Source: Taxillus chinensis
Taxonomy: Eukaryota; Streptophyta; Magnoliopsida; Santalales; Loranthaceae
Direction of reading: 5' to 3'
Length of the DNA stretch: 64,000 bases
Assembly (NCBI GenBank): GCA_023512835.1
Contig: CM042092.1
Location: 759,984 to 823,983, forward strand
The position numbers were made by a program, and so were the translations under genes. Below the pieces are notes generated by a model that ran no database searches, was not told the DNA's origin, and saw only the letters and a list, made by a program, of their open reading frames with translations. Shown here piece by piece: positions 36,669 to 49,267 of the stretch; position 1 is the first letter of the stretch, and each line of letters starts with the position of its first letter.

Positions 36669-37121
36669 GAGCATATTTAGTAGTGATTTGTTTTCTGATA
36701 GGTTTTGTTTTTGGTTTTGAAAAATAAAGTGTTTTGAGTATACGAAAAATGAAAACATATTTTTTTGTGTTTTCAACTTGGGTTGACGACAATGAAATTG
36801 CCCCCCCCCCTCCCCGCGTCTCCCTGCGCCTATGCACACCCCCTCCCCCTGCGATTCTACGTGCACGACCCTCCCTGCGCATCCCGGCCGCTGCAACACT
36901 CCTCCCCCTTTCCGATTTGCAACGACAATCGACGCTTGGCTCGCCCCCTCCCCCCCAAATCTCCCAGTAGCTCGTGCTCCTCCCCCTATTCCAATCTGCA
37001 ATGACCGGCGACCCCCCCCCCCCGACGCGTTTTAAATTTTACAAAAAAACACATAATACTCAATATTTTTCAAATACAGTTTTTAAAAAACAGAAAACTA
37101 AAAACACACACCAAACATGCC
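36669..37121. mobile_element. MITE-like element with imperfect TIRs
   Basis: The left 80 bp (GAGCATATTTAGTAG...TTTTGAAAAATAAAGTGTTTTGAGTAT-like text) is an imperfect inverted copy of the right 80 bp, whose complement starts GGCATGTTTGGTG. Both sides abut CTA, a possible 3-bp duplication. A GTTTGG-type TIR and 3-bp duplication suggest PIF/Harbinger (Tourist-like), but the duplication differs from the usual TTA/TAA. The interior is C-rich low-complexity sequence without a gene. Confidence 0.5.
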
Positions 37122-37204
37122 CTAGGGCATTTTTTTCAAATTCTAAGGAATTTGGAATTGAAAACGCAACTTCCTCATATTTGAACCCAAATGGTTAAGG
37201 AATT

Positions 37205-38280
37205 TGTGATAAGCACCAAATGAGACTACACCACATGTGTTGTCTCAAACAATCATACACGATTATACACCAAAGGTAATACTATATTTTCCTATAAAAA
37301 CATAATGATGATAAATATTTCAAATAACAATTATCAATTATTACATCAAAATTTCATATATCTTCCCACATACTTTTATCCAGGACCAAAACAAATTAAA
37401 TTAATAACACAAAAGAATAATACGTCAAGGCTTGAGAAGTATCCTCTTGTACAGAAAGGTCTTCACTAGTATCTAGTAACTCCTAAATACAATATGCACA
37501 ATGTATCAGTGTATCAGTGTTAATGTAGTGTTATCAAACTATTAATGTTCTCATTACAAATTATCAGGGCTTAACCTATCGACAAACACAATCAATGATT
37601 GAATAGTTCACCAGTTTTGTCAATAACTACCTCTATGTCACTAGTTCAAGGAGTTTAGCCACCTATTCAAATCAACCATACCATATAGACCCAAAAACCT
37701 CACAAATAACTATATAAAATCATCACACATGTACAAACCAAGCATATGACAAAGAAAACATTTTACATCATGATTCCATAATATTGTGTTCCCATAGGAA
37801 TCCCTAAATTCAACAGCCTAACTAGGCTCCTACATCCCAACTAGCACACCATGAACCGTTCAAGCCCAAGAAAATACAAAAAATCATCATACAGTATCAA
37901 AACAGTTATGGTCATTATTATACAAGTCCTGCATAACATAAATGGGGTTCCAAAAACTAAGAGAGTTCAAAATGGCCACACTAGCCATCTATTTAATCCC
38001 TAACCTGCTTAACGCTCGATGCTCGCTGAGACCGCTTGATTGGCTCAATCCTACTCAACAACCCTTTCTTGACATACCCCCACTTGATGCCCATACTCGA
38101 TACTCACACTCGATTTGCTCGAAACCCCCTTTTTGCTCGACACCCCCTGTGCATGGCTCTTTAACCAACACTCCCTTGCTTGATACCTTGCTCAATGGCG
38201 TGCTCAGCGCTCCACGTTAAACCTCGAGCATCGAGTAAGTCCTATCATACTGATAGGATTTTATCCTATCTCAATTTTGC
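37205..38280 (-). mobile_element. Truncated, diverged LTR-family copy
   Basis: The start matches internal text of better copies (TAAGCACCAAATGAGACTACACC compare 41389-41410). It continues to a CTCGAT/CTCGAC cluster at about 38010-38230. Both ends of the LTR are missing. Confidence 0.55.
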
Positions 38281-39532
38281 ATGCATTTTACACTATGGTT
38301 TCCCTTTGTATCACCCTATTTTGCTTGTGTTTTGAGAACTTTGTTACCCTTTTAACCTTAACCAAGTTTTGAAGTGTTTGCAGTGTTTTTTCTATCTTTT
38401 TGTAGGAACTGGTTGATGTTGTAGAAATTCTGGTCGATGTCTTGGTCAATATAACCATATCAACCACATTTTGAGAAGAAAAGATCGATGCCATGATCGA
38501 TGTGATGTGATAATGGTTGATATAGATCGATGTGAGGTCGATATGGGTTGTTATGATCATATCGACTAAACCTTTTGGGTTTTGATCGACATCGCATGGT
38601 TGATTTGAAGAATACTCGGTTGACGTGATCAACGCATGCGAATCCTTGGGTCAACGTTGGCTAAAAATGATCAATTCGAACTTAAACCTTGTAAAACCCT
38701 AGTATTTAAGCGGCTAATCTTTTGGCATTTGAGGGGAGGACGACTTTGGACAGTGGGGTAGACTATTAGGTTTTCTTTTTGGGATTATCTCGCATCTTTT
38801 GAGAAGGACCGATATAGATTCAATGTAAGAAAGGTTGTTAAAGTTAATTAATTTTGTTGCTTTTAATCTTTCTCATGGAACATATGCTTGTATGGGTATC
38901 TTTTATTGCAACCATGCTAGGCTAAATCTCTACTCTAAGGGGAAGTCTTTGTACTGAATTTACCTTTGCCATGATTTAAAGTGTGAAACGTCTACTTTAA
39001 TACTCATAACAATGGATTTACTTTATTTGCATACTTAATGTTTTTCTCTTACAAAGGTTGATGGAGAGAATTGATTCAAGCATAATTAAGCCGAACCATA
39101 AATAAAGCATAATAAATAAGAGTGAAGAATGATCAAACCTATTTAACTTTGTTAAATCAAACCTTAGAGGTAATTATCATAGGAAAAGGATATTGCACTT
39201 TAGAGTAAGATTAGTCTTTTACATGAATTAAAAGGAAGATAATTTGTTTTTAAGGCATAGGGATATTCAACTCTATTGGCTTTACTCCTAGACATTCAAC
39301 TTAATTGTTCCTACATTGTTAGTTTCGTTATACTCTTTAACTACAATTGCATGCTTTTGATTTAATTTTCTTCAATGCTCCTAAGTAATGATTTTCCAGA
39401 CATATTTAGAGTTTGTCAATCTTAGCGCTTATTATAAAATATAGTTTTTCCCTGTGAGATCAATACTCAGAGGTCAAAATATACCTTCCTTTATTACTTG
39501 ACCTGTTCATTGCAATAAGCTACACATCACGT
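38281..39532 (+). mobile_element. LTR-like remnant with ATCGAT-rich segment
   Basis: A segment with repeated GATCGATGT/GTCGATGT motifs (38400-38650) precedes a TATTTAAGCGGC promoter-like block (about 38702). Near 39450 CCCTGTGAGATCAATACTC resembles text near the 3' end of some Ty3/gypsy LTRs. No coding region was found and the borders are uncertain. Confidence 0.35.
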
Positions 39533-41302
39533 TAGTCACACACCCCTAAATTCCAAGGAACCCATAACTAGGAACGTGACTATGAGATCCCACATGGATT
39601 GAGGAGATGAACAAAGCTCACTACATAGGTAAGGGCAAAAACCTCTCTTGGAAGATGCATTTGGGGGGCAAGACCCGAGATAAATTTAAGTTGGTGAGTC
39701 CTACCAAGAACAAATCTATGTGGGCCAAAGGTCCAAAGTAAATAATATCTACTACAGAAGAAATTGGCCATCACATATGGTATCAGAGCCTAATCTGGGT
39801 TATGTATCAGTGATGACCCTAAGCCCCAAGGGGAGGGAGGTGGATGTGAGATCCCACAAGGATTGGAAAGGGGAACAAACCTCATTACATAAGTAAGGAC
39901 AAATACTTCTCCTGTCTAACGAGTTTTGGGGTAAGACTTGAGGTAATTTTGAGTCGATGAGGCTTACCAAAAATAAATTGTTAGATCGAACCTAAAATTT
40001 GGATGATGCTGATAAAACCCTATGTAATTTGATTTAAGATCTTTCAATGTAATTTCTAACATGTTGCAGAAAACAAGTGTTAATTTAAATCTTCACTCAT
40101 GAGTACGAAGTTAAGGACAGGATACATAATCCTGATCCGGACCAACATAAGTGTCGTCAATCAACTTAGTAAATAACCAAGTTATTACAAGATACAGAGT
40201 AAGACTTACAAGCGCGAACTAAGCACTTAAAGATATGGACTAAGGAATTCGAGTCTATCTCTTAGATAAACTATGAATCCTAGTCTACGACTCGCGCGGA
40301 GTAAGAGAGAAATTGGGAAATAAGGAGCTAAGTCCTTCACTCACGCGGACTAAGGACAAGAAGACACGGAGTAAGGAGTCCGAGTCTTTTATTCATGCGG
40401 AGTAAGGAAGGACTTGTGTGGAATAAGGATCAGAGTCCTTTGTTCGCACGGAGTAAGGAATCCGAACCTTTACTCATATGGAGTAAGGAAGCGCTGACAC
40501 GGAGTAAGCCTTCTGAATCTTTCATTCATGCGGAGTAAGGAAGCACTGACACGGAGTAAGCCATCCGAACCTCTACTCATGCGGAGTAAGGAAGCGCTGA
40601 CACGGAATAAAGATTCAAGTATCAAACGGACACGGAGTAAGTAACCACTGACACAGAGTAAGAATCTGAGCTTTATTAACGTGGAATAAGAAACCTTACA
40701 ACGGACTAAGATGAGACTGCTCCTACTAATCAACTCCGCATTAAAAGTCATCAACTCGCTGTGTCCCGATGTAAGAAAGATCCGTTGAACATTTATTATC
40801 TTACACGTGGATCACTCGGATGCGTGGACAAAGCTTTTAATGCAGTTGGAATCATTTAAAGCAATTCAATCCATTTATCCTTCCAACATCTTGAGCTCCA
40901 CATCCGTTGCAGTTATAGCAGATGTATTTTCTGAGAAGCCTTCAATGCTACACATTGTTCAGAAAATCCCGTTCCAAGAATGTTTCCTAGGGATGTCTAT
41001 ATATACTAAGTCTTGTATATTTTCATAGTGCGCATACATATGAAAGAGCTTAGAGGATTTCATTTTGGCTAGTGTGTGCGTGATTAAAAAATTGAGTGCT
41101 ACCGTAAATAAAAGAGAGCTATACTTGTAGTAGATCCAAAAGCTTGTACTTAGCTTTAATCGATACTATTTTGTTGTAATTATCTTTTGATAATAAACGG
41201 AATACTTTCACTATCCTGGTTGTCTTCCGCATTGATTTTATTCATTAACCAGATTAAGTGTTGCACCAAAGAGTTAGAAAGAGTTTTCAAAAAGAGCCTA
41301 TT

Positions 41303-43539
41303 TGTCACGCCCCGAATTCCAGGGAACCTGGAACCGGGTACATGACTTCCCCTTGCCCGCACCCGAAAGGTCAAGGGGTTGGTGACTAGCACCAATAGAG
41401 ACTACACCGCGGGTGCTGTCCCAAATATGCAACCCTGTACAGTCATACATCAAGGGTAATCCTGTACTTTCCCATATATCATCATGCACACATTAAGTCA
41501 AACAATCATCCGACATCACATCACAAACGGTATGCAAATACAATCGTCCACGGACCCATGTCCGGGATACAAACATAATACAATACACAATACGAGAATA
41601 CGAATACGATCGCATCATACATCGAGTAGTGGGCACGTCCTCTTGGAAGAAAGTCCTCCACTAGTCTCGGGTCACACCTGAAAAAGGTAAACAACAAGTA
41701 GGGGTGAGCGACAAGCTCAGTAGGTGACCCCGACACTCCACATCATGCAAACATACAAGTCTATACTACATGCTCTGTGTACTCGTGCACTGTGTAGTGT
41801 GCACAATCATCAGGACTCAGCCTGCAAACAAACATCAGGACCTAGCCTGCCCACACAGACAGCTTGTCCACGATCCTCACTAGGATCCCAGCTCGGGGCA
41901 CTCGGCCCTACCACGGCGCTTATATGCCCGGACACGGTCGCCACACCGGCCCGCCATCGGTGCATATGCCTGCCATGTCAACCACATAGCACCATCGGTG
42001 CATCACGGTGAGAACCCAAACAAGTCACGGAGTCCATGCCCCAATACCCCACATCAACATACTAACATGAGTATGGCATGTCATTCTCGACATTTCCTTT
42101 GGAACTGTAGCCAGTCTTCACAAGTAAATCCTCAATCCTTGATTTATGAAGGAAGTACCCATAGCAGCTATTTTCTTGAAATCAAAAGTCCCGGGCATTG
42201 GGTTCCCATAGCATAAATAAGATAATCTGATTTTTGGGGATTTTTCCGAGATGTCTAACCCCACTTTCCAAAAATTCACCACTACGAACTTTTGGGTTTT
42301 TTCGAGATTTTACACTAAATCCCAAATTTCACATTTTGAAATAATGGGAATTAATTTTTTTAGTATTTTTCTTTGAATCCAAATGGGGGGTATTTCATTA
42401 TTTACATTGTAACTTACGTATAATACTTAAATCGTAGATGGGTATAGGTTGCAATGTAAATAGGTCCAGTCCAGTCAAACTGTATTTCGAATCTGCCAGG
42501 TGAAACTACATTTTCGAATCTGCATTTCGAATCTGTATTTTCGAATCTCTTTTCGGACTGCCTTCGACTCTCGAACCTACACTCGAACTACCTTCGAAAA
42601 CTACCTTCGAAGTACCCATGAACTGCCTTCGAAACTCCCTTCAAGTACCTTGAACCTTCGAAACGACACTCGAAAATTTCACATTCGACACTCGAAATTA
42701 CACTACATCGAACCTACCTTCGAACCTTCGAAATCGCACATTCGAAATTTTCAATTTCCGATCGATCTCATCGGTATTTCTCTACCCATTCACGACGATT
42801 CTGTTCATCATCGTTTTTCACCTGTTTCTCGTCTGGATTCAACCCGAAATCTCATAAAACTCATACCTAATACTATATATTAGGTTTTAAATCACGTCTT
42901 ACCCCTCAGAACGCATTTAAATACAAGATTCAACCCAAAATTGGTTTTTCCCCAAATTCTAGGGTTCAACACGAATTTGCATGATTTCATCAAATTCTTA
43001 CATGTTAATCCAAAAAACAAAGAAGAAAAGGGTGAAGAATCAATGGAACACCTACCTGGAATGATTCTTGATGCTTGAACGAGCTCAAAACGCCCCAAAT
43101 CGCCAAGGCCTCCAAGCTTCCTTCTCTCTTTCTCTCTCTAAGCTCTCCAACGCAGAAACTTGAAACGCCTCAAACGTAACGTGGAAGCTCTCTTTCCCCT
43201 ATTTATATTTTTGCCAGTCAACTGATCTAGTCAACCATTGACCCAGTCAATAATTAACCTCCAAGGTCCCGAACTCCAAATTGAGTCAAACTACAGTCAA
43301 AACGCTCGAAATGACGAGCACAATACTACACAGATATTAGTACACCCAAATGACCGCTCAAACGCAAAGTCAACCAATAGACCCCGAAAAGTCAACAATC
43401 GGGTCAAACGGGGCCCCGACTTGGAATCGGGCCCAAGTACGATCAAAATGCTCACATCGACGGCTACACTACCGTCCAGGATAGTTACATTCCCATAGAA
43501 TGACTATCTCTCAAAACTACCCAAATACGAGTCTTTACA
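41303..43539 (-). mobile_element. Solo LTR, TGTCACGCC family, innermost layer
   Basis: TGTCACGCCCCG...GAGTCTTTACA, 2237 bp, with perfect duplication CTATT (41298-41302 and 43540-43544). The interrupted host reads on across it (GAGCCTATT / CACCCCCC, compare 27600-27640 in reverse). The sense-strand TATA-like box and (GA)n tract are near 43205 and 43125. Confidence 0.9.
42481..42760. repeat. TTCGAA-rich cassette
   Basis: Eleven exact TTCGAA hexamers plus ACTCGAA and ATCGAA relatives lie within 280 bp, in two styles: TTTCGAATCTG first, then CCTTCGAA. It is copy-specific: no other LTR in the window has this hexamer in bulk. Confidence 0.75.
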
Positions 43540-45799
43540 CTATTCACCCCCCCTTTAGGCTCCTCGGGACCAACACAAATCTGTGGGCCAAAGGTCCCAA
43601 GCAGACAATATTTACTATGGGGGAGACTAGGCCATCACGATGACTTTCCCATGCCCGCATCTAAAGAGTTAAGGGGTTTGAGACAAGCACCAATAAATAT
43701 TATACCATGAGTACTATCCCATAATCTTGTACAGTCATACATCAAGAGTAATTATATACTTTCCCATAACATCATAATATAAATACAACATTTCAAACAA
43801 CAAACAATACATGTTCAATCATATAATATTCTAAAGACCCATTTATTGGATCAAAACAAACAAATAAACAAAATAAGGAGAATAATATATCCAAAGTGTT
43901 ATCTTGAAAGGAAAGGTCTCCACTAGTCTTTGGTTACACCTGAAAAGGCAAACAATATAATAAGGTGAGCCATAAGCTCAGTAGATGACCTATAACTCCA
44001 CACTACCATATTATATAAGGCAAACATGCCTAAACACTACATGCTCAGTGCAATGATGATGTCTAGTGCTTCAACCATCAGGACTCATCCTGTCCACAAA
44101 CTGTCAAGGAATAAATCACTAGTTTAGGGCACTCAGCCCTATCATAACTCACTTAGCTTAGCTTAGGACTTGTCCTGTCAAACCCAACTCGAGGTTATAT
44201 TAGCTCAGAGGGCATTAACCACTTGTTAAGCTCAGGGGCCTTAGCCACCGGTTATATACAAGTTCAACCTCCAAATATGTTATCTCATGGTCCTTAGCTA
44301 CCTATCCAAAGTAATCATATCCCATGAACCTAAAGGCTTCACGGTTATACAAGACAAATATATAGGTTAAGCATAACATAAACATAAGCAAGACATCAAA
44401 ACATAACACGACTTAACTAGGCTCTTACAATGCCAATCGACACTCCTTGGGCCCTCAAACCCAAGCAAATATCTAAACTTCTACAATGTGAAATCCAATA
44501 TTGTAACATAGCTAAATAGCTTATAAGCTATATAGTGATGACCCCTAAGGTCCCCTCAAAGTGTTATAACACATTCGAGTGAAACATAATTATAACAAGC
44601 AAAACTACCAATTCGGCCATGGCGGAGCCAACCATCGGCCGTGACCGGCCGATTCTCGATCAGGGTGGGCCTAAATCGGTCGCAGACTAATTTTACCGGT
44701 AACACTTTTTGTGTTTTTGCTCTTTGTCGCCCATGACATACATTAAACCGACCACGATTGACTTTCTAAATTATACGACCGTTAATCCAATTAAATGGCA
44801 AAGGGTTAAAGGAACACCAACCTAGAAGTTGTTTTGTGGTCTGAATTGCTCAAAATTGCCCAAATGTAAATCTCCCACTTTTCTATCTTCTCACACACAT
44901 GGTGGAAAAACACAAACTGTATTCTCTCTCTCTCTCTCTCTCTATAATGACCCGTATGTTAGATAAGGTTAAAAGATAGCCATTCTATGGGAATGCAACT
45001 ATTTAGATGATAATGTAGTTGTCGATATGAATATTTTGACACTAGTTGGTCTTGATTTGGAGCTGGAGCCCCGAATGGCTTGTTTGTTGACCTTTTTGTG
45101 GTTTGTTGGTTGACTTTGTGTTTGTGTTTGAGTAGTCATCTAGGAGTAATAACATCTAGATAGTAATGTACTCTATCACGCCTCCAAATTCTAAGGAACA
45201 CAGAATTAGGAACATGACTTCTCCTTGCCTGCACCCGAAAGGTCAAGGGGATGGTGATGTACCAATAGAGACTACACCGCAGGTGCTGTCTTAATCATGC
45301 AAACTTGTACACTCATACATCGAGGGTAATCCTGTACCTTCCCATACATCATTATGTATACTATATGTCAATCAATCATACAGAAATCACATCACACAAA
45401 CAATATGCAAATACAATTGTCCTTGGACCCATGTCTGGATACAATACATAATCAATATAGAATACAATATTGTATCATACATTAGAGTAATGAGCACGTC
45501 CTCTTGGAAAAAAGTCCTTCATTAGTCTCGGGTCACACCTAAAAAGGGTAAACAACAAGGTAGGAGTGAGCTACAAGCTCAGTAGGAGACCCCAAAACTC
45601 CACATCATGCAAGACATATAAGTCTATACTATATGCTCAGTGTACTTGTGCATCATGTAGTGTACACAATCTGTGAGGACCCGTGTCCTAGTCTTGAGAG
45701 TTTGAGGGAGTGAGGTGCCTTATTTTGTATCGATGCGTGTTTGGGCTTGGATGAGTAAGTCAAATTATTTTGGAGAAGCTAAGATTGGGTTTTGTGTGA

Positions 45800-46095
45800 A
45801 GGATGGTCGGTGTGGCAAGGGTCGCTGTGGCATAGGTCGACGTGGTCGACCTAGCCATGTGTAGTCGATGCGAGGTTGGAAAGTCGATGTGGTCGACCTA
45901 GCCGAGGACGACGTGTGTTTTGGACTCTGGTCGATGCGAGAAGAATCGACGTGGGTCGAAGTGTGTCGAGGTCGACCGAGTGTAGTTTCCCGAGAGCTTG
46001 TTCAATGTGAGTTTTGGTCGATGTGGAGGTCTGGTCGACACAAGGAGGTTGGTCGATGTGGGTCGATCCCGCTTGTTGGTGGTCGACGTCGCCCT
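45800..46095. repeat. GTCGAC-rich cassette
   Basis: Six GTCGAC hexamers and many GTCGATG relatives occur in about 295 bp, on the upstream side of a long (GA)n tract. The motif is the same as in the related copy at 9240-9600. Confidence 0.65.
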
Positions 46096-46166
46096 TGCGA
46101 CAACGTTATATCATTATATTTTTCCGTATTTCGATTTTTTAGGGTTCTTCTTCCTTAGCCGCCACG

Positions 46167-46170
<4 letters not shown>

Positions 46171-46233
<63 letters not shown>
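46171..46233. repeat. (GA)n microsatellite
   Basis: About 31 uninterrupted GA units, part of the LTR. Confidence 0.95.
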
Positions 46234-46239
<6 letters not shown>

Positions 46240-46456
46240 ATCAGCTTCGGTGAAGATCATTGCCATTGCGTTCGTGGAAGCAAGAGGTGCCTTTGGAGAG
46301 AAGCAAGGAGCAAAGAGGATCTTCTGATTTCCATACCCCAGCCGCAATCGGATTCGAGGTAGGTGGTTCTAACTCCTGGAACCCATTTCATGGATTGTAG
46401 CATCGTTAATATGATGGTTGTGGAGAGATTGCATCGTGATACGTGGTTTTGAGATA

Positions 46457-46458
46457 TG

Positions 46459-46499
<41 letters not shown>
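46457..46499. repeat. (TA)n(TG)n microsatellite
   Basis: Eleven TA units run into ten TG units inside the inverted LTR copy. Confidence 0.9.
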
Positions 46500-47834
46500 T
46501 TTGCATTGAGAGATATGAGATAGAGATGTTGTTGAACTGTATTGAGCTGTAATGTGAGTCTGAGCACATGTGTGTGATTTGTTGTTCTCTTAATAGAGAT
46601 GTTGTTAAACTATGTTGATGTGTGGTGTGAATTTGAGTACATGCGTAAGAATTGTTAATCTTAAATAGAGATGTTCTATGAGATATTTGTTTGTTTTGTT
46701 ATTGAGCTAGACCCATGAGAAATTGAGGTCCTGGTGAGGGACAGTCCTAAGTTGGACATAAGAAATTGAGGTCCCAGTGAGGGACAGTCTTGAGTTGGAC
46801 ATGAGAAATTGAGGTCCTGGTGAGGGACAGTCCTGAGTTGGACATGAGAAATTGAGGTCCCGGTGAGGGACAGTCCTGAGTTGGACATGAGAAATTGAGT
46901 GTCACGCCCCAGATTTCCAACCCGAGGAAACCGGTTCGTGACTCCCCCTTTACCCACGCGGTGGATAAGGGGGTAGAATACAACATTCCTACATAGGACA
47001 ACATACACCTCCATGAGATATATTCAGGAAGACAAAACCATATATTTATTAAATTCAAACCACATGCCTTTATTACAATAAAATCACTTTACAATCTCCC
47101 CATTGGGGTACAAAGCCTCTCAAAAATAATAATACAAATAACATTAATCAAAACCACAAACAGAACCGTTGTCCACCTTGGTGTTCCCACTTAACGCCTG
47201 TAGGTCCCCTGAGAAAAATATAACACAGTAGGAGGGGTGAGGAACCACGGTTCGGTAGGGATCAAGTCTCCCAACCCATCCTATGCACTTAACCACTACA
47301 TGAGAACATGTACTAGTGCGGTGTCGTGGCGATAGTAAATACAAGTAAATCACACCACTCAAATGGGCGTAACCACCGCCCCAGCCACGCTGGCTCCACA
47401 GCCTCACAGGCTACCAATTCCATAGCCTTCCAGGCTAATAATTTAACCGCCTCTCGGGCAAATATTTAACCGCCTCTCAGGCAAATGTTTAACTGCCTCT
47501 CATGCCAATAGTTTAACCGCCACTCAGGCAAATTGTTCCCACAGCCTTCTCAGGTTAACAATTATACACTCAAATACATAATATACATTTCCGCCACACG
47601 GGCATAAAATCAAACACATGGCATGCACACATTCATGGGTTCTCGAACTCAGCCACACGGGCATAAAATCAAACACATAGCATGCATAGCCACACAGGCA
47701 TAATCTCAAACACATAACATGTGTGGCCTCACAGGCTTAATATCAAACACTTAACATGCGTATATATATACATCCAAGCAAAATACGCCATTGAAGGCCA
47801 ACATTTATATAGAAGATCACACCTATATGAATTT

Positions 47835-47898
<64 letters not shown>
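47835..47898. repeat. (AC)n(AT)n microsatellite
   Basis: About ten AC units run into about 22 AT units within the solo LTR. Confidence 0.9.
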
Positions 47899-47902
<4 letters not shown>

Positions 47903-48352
47903 AACCAAACAGCCACATTGCCTATCACAAGGCCAAAAGCCCTAGGATAGGTACAAGGAGGAACAGAACCTCTACCTCAAGGATCCTTCACGTTCTAGCC
48001 TCCACGCCAAACGCCGTTCACCACAGCAACCACCCCGGCAACAATGATCAGAAGCTCTCCTTGCCTCTCTCTCTCTCTCTCTCTCTCTGCGACGGCTATG
48101 ACGGCTAAGGAAAATAAGAACCCTAAACCTAAGAGACCTCCACCTCTTTATATAGACACCTCGACATCAAAATGACGTAGTTTTGATTAGGTGAACCCCA
48201 GCATCAAAACGACGTAGTTTTGATGACACACCACAACCTTCCCGTATCCATACATGCCAAAATATCCATAATTCAAACATAGTCCTTTGGGAAAAGATTA
48301 CCAAAACAACAAAACCAAGGTAATGGTACAAAAATATGGCTGCACACCATAA

Positions 48353-48580
48353 TGCACGTGATATCCCAATATCACGTGCAGCTCCAAATGATGTGAAATT
48401 CTACCCCAAGCTTCCTTGAATCATGAAGAAGGCAGGCAAGCAAAAATCTCCTTGCACGTGATATCCCCATATCACGTGCACCTCCAAATACCCTAGGATT
48501 TTGCCCCATGCCTTATAACAACATCTGGAAGCCTCCTAAGCAAAAACACCACTGCCCGTGATATCCCCATATCACGTGCA
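48353..48580. repeat. Three 28-bp palindromes at exact 100-bp spacing
   Basis: TGCACGTGATAT, loop CCCA or CCCC, ATATCACGTGCA at 48353-48380 and 48453-48480 are perfect. The third (48553-48580) has one mismatch (TGCCCG). The intervening 72 bp are related between units but far more diverged (both hold CTCCAAAT and CCCCA.GC) than the palindromes. Each contains two G-box cores (CACGTG). Confidence 0.92.
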
Positions 48581-49267
48581 TTGTCACGTGCACCCCCCCT
48601 AAAGGTTCCCTCTTGGGCTCATCTCTTGCCTTAAGCTTGCCCATCAACATACAAGGTGTTCTAGCTAAAGTATGTGGGAAGAAAATTCCCTAAAAACCCA
48701 ATAATTGCCACTCAAAGGGCATAACCGTGACTAACTCCCCACATCCCAAAACACGAGTCATTACATTGAGGTCCCGTGAGGGACAGTCCTAGATTGGACA
48801 TGAGTATTTAGGTTCCATGGAGGGAATCACCTGTAAATCCTTTGTGTGTATTTTACTGTCACATTAATTACACTACACTGCACTTATTCACACTGAGCAT
48901 ATTGTAGAGGAGATGTTGGGTTGGTCCAGGGAGGCATAACCCCTGCGAGCTATGGTTTGCTCACCCACCTTTGATGTCTTTCTCTGCAGGACCTAGCATG
49001 GTGTTAGGAGATTTCACCATTGTGGAAGCATGAATGTTACCTTGTTGTTTTATTTGAGATTATGTATAATGTTTGAGATTGAGACTTATGTATTCATTTG
49101 AGACTTATGTATTTGTTTGAGACACAGTGTCTTGGGGATGGTGACCTTATTTATCATGTAAAACTGTTTTATCACATGAGTGGATTTCCTTGTATGGTTT
49201 GTGTATACCATGTATGAGTTTGGTTGCAGCAGGTTTTGGGTAGCACCCTTGTGGGAGCCTTATTAGG

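Larger units (their letters stand above)
39979..43575 (+). mobile_element. Solo LTR with repeated GCGGAGTAAGGA motif
   Basis: It starts TGTTAGATCG and ends GGGACCAACA, with flanks TAAAT/CAAAT (one mismatch). About 40300-40700 holds ten or more degenerate copies of ACGGAGTAAGGA. It is a different LTR family from its neighbours, shared with 27592-28330. It is split by a solo LTR at 41303-43539. Confidence 0.75.
39581..43639 (+). mobile_element. TRIM-like element, second LTR interrupted
   Basis: LTR 1 (39581-39775) starts TATGAGATCCCACAT and is followed two bases later by a perfect initiator-tRNA-Met primer site, TGGTATCAGAGCC (39778-39790). A 69-bp interior ends with the purine tract AAGGGGAGGGAGGTGGA. 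LTR 2 starts TGTGAGATCCCACAA at 39845, is split at 39978 and finishes at about 43639 (AATCTGTGGGCC...GGCCATCACG). Flanks GTGAC/ATGAC form a 5-bp duplication with one mismatch. There is no coding capacity, and the uninterrupted length is about 0.46 kb. Confidence 0.8.
39533..44942 (-). mobile_element. Outermost LTR-family copy of a four-layer nest
   Basis: It begins near 39533 (TAGTCACACACCCC, family start) and breaks at 39580. It resumes at about 43640 (ATGACTTTCCCATGCCCGCA, the next text in intact copies) and ends in its (CT)n tract at 44942, where an opposite-strand copy starts. A CGGCCG-containing cassette sits at about 44630-44690. Confidence 0.65.
46900..48765 (-). mobile_element. Solo LTR, TGTCACGCC family
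   Basis: TGTCACGCCCCAG...GAGTCATTACA, 1866 bp, with perfect duplication TTGAG (46895-46899 and 48766-48770). It contains short GCC(T/C)CTC(A/G)GGC-type repeats (47395-47720), (AC)n(AT)n and (CT)n tracts, and the CACGTGATAT palindrome array on the far side. Confidence 0.9.
46715..48800 (+). repeat. 43-bp minisatellite, split by a solo LTR
   Basis: Units start at 46715, 46758, 46801, 46844 and 46887, exactly 43 bp apart. Each reads ATGAGAAATTGAGGTCC then GAGGGACAGTCC. The fifth unit is interrupted at 46899 by the solo LTR and finishes at 48771 to about 48800. Weaker versions of the motif occur in complement near 7120-7160 and 8620-8700, so it belongs to the LTR subtype. Confidence 0.88.

Noticed and set aside
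39776..39844. Possible second tRNA or small RNA gene around TGGTATCAGAGCC
   Set aside because: This is the primer-binding site complementary to initiator tRNA-Met between two LTRs, not a tRNA gene; no cloverleaf forms.
42481..42760. TTCGAA, GTCGAC and similar hexamers as a methylation or restriction system signal
   Set aside because: The clusters are confined to LTR copies in a plant nuclear genome, with no methyltransferase or nuclease gene nearby. They are reported instead as an LTR cassette.
46715..48580. CRISPR-like appearance of regularly spaced repeats
   Set aside because: The 43-bp units are contiguous tandem repeats without spacers, and the 28-bp palindromes are only three units in a plant LTR. 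There are no cas genes.
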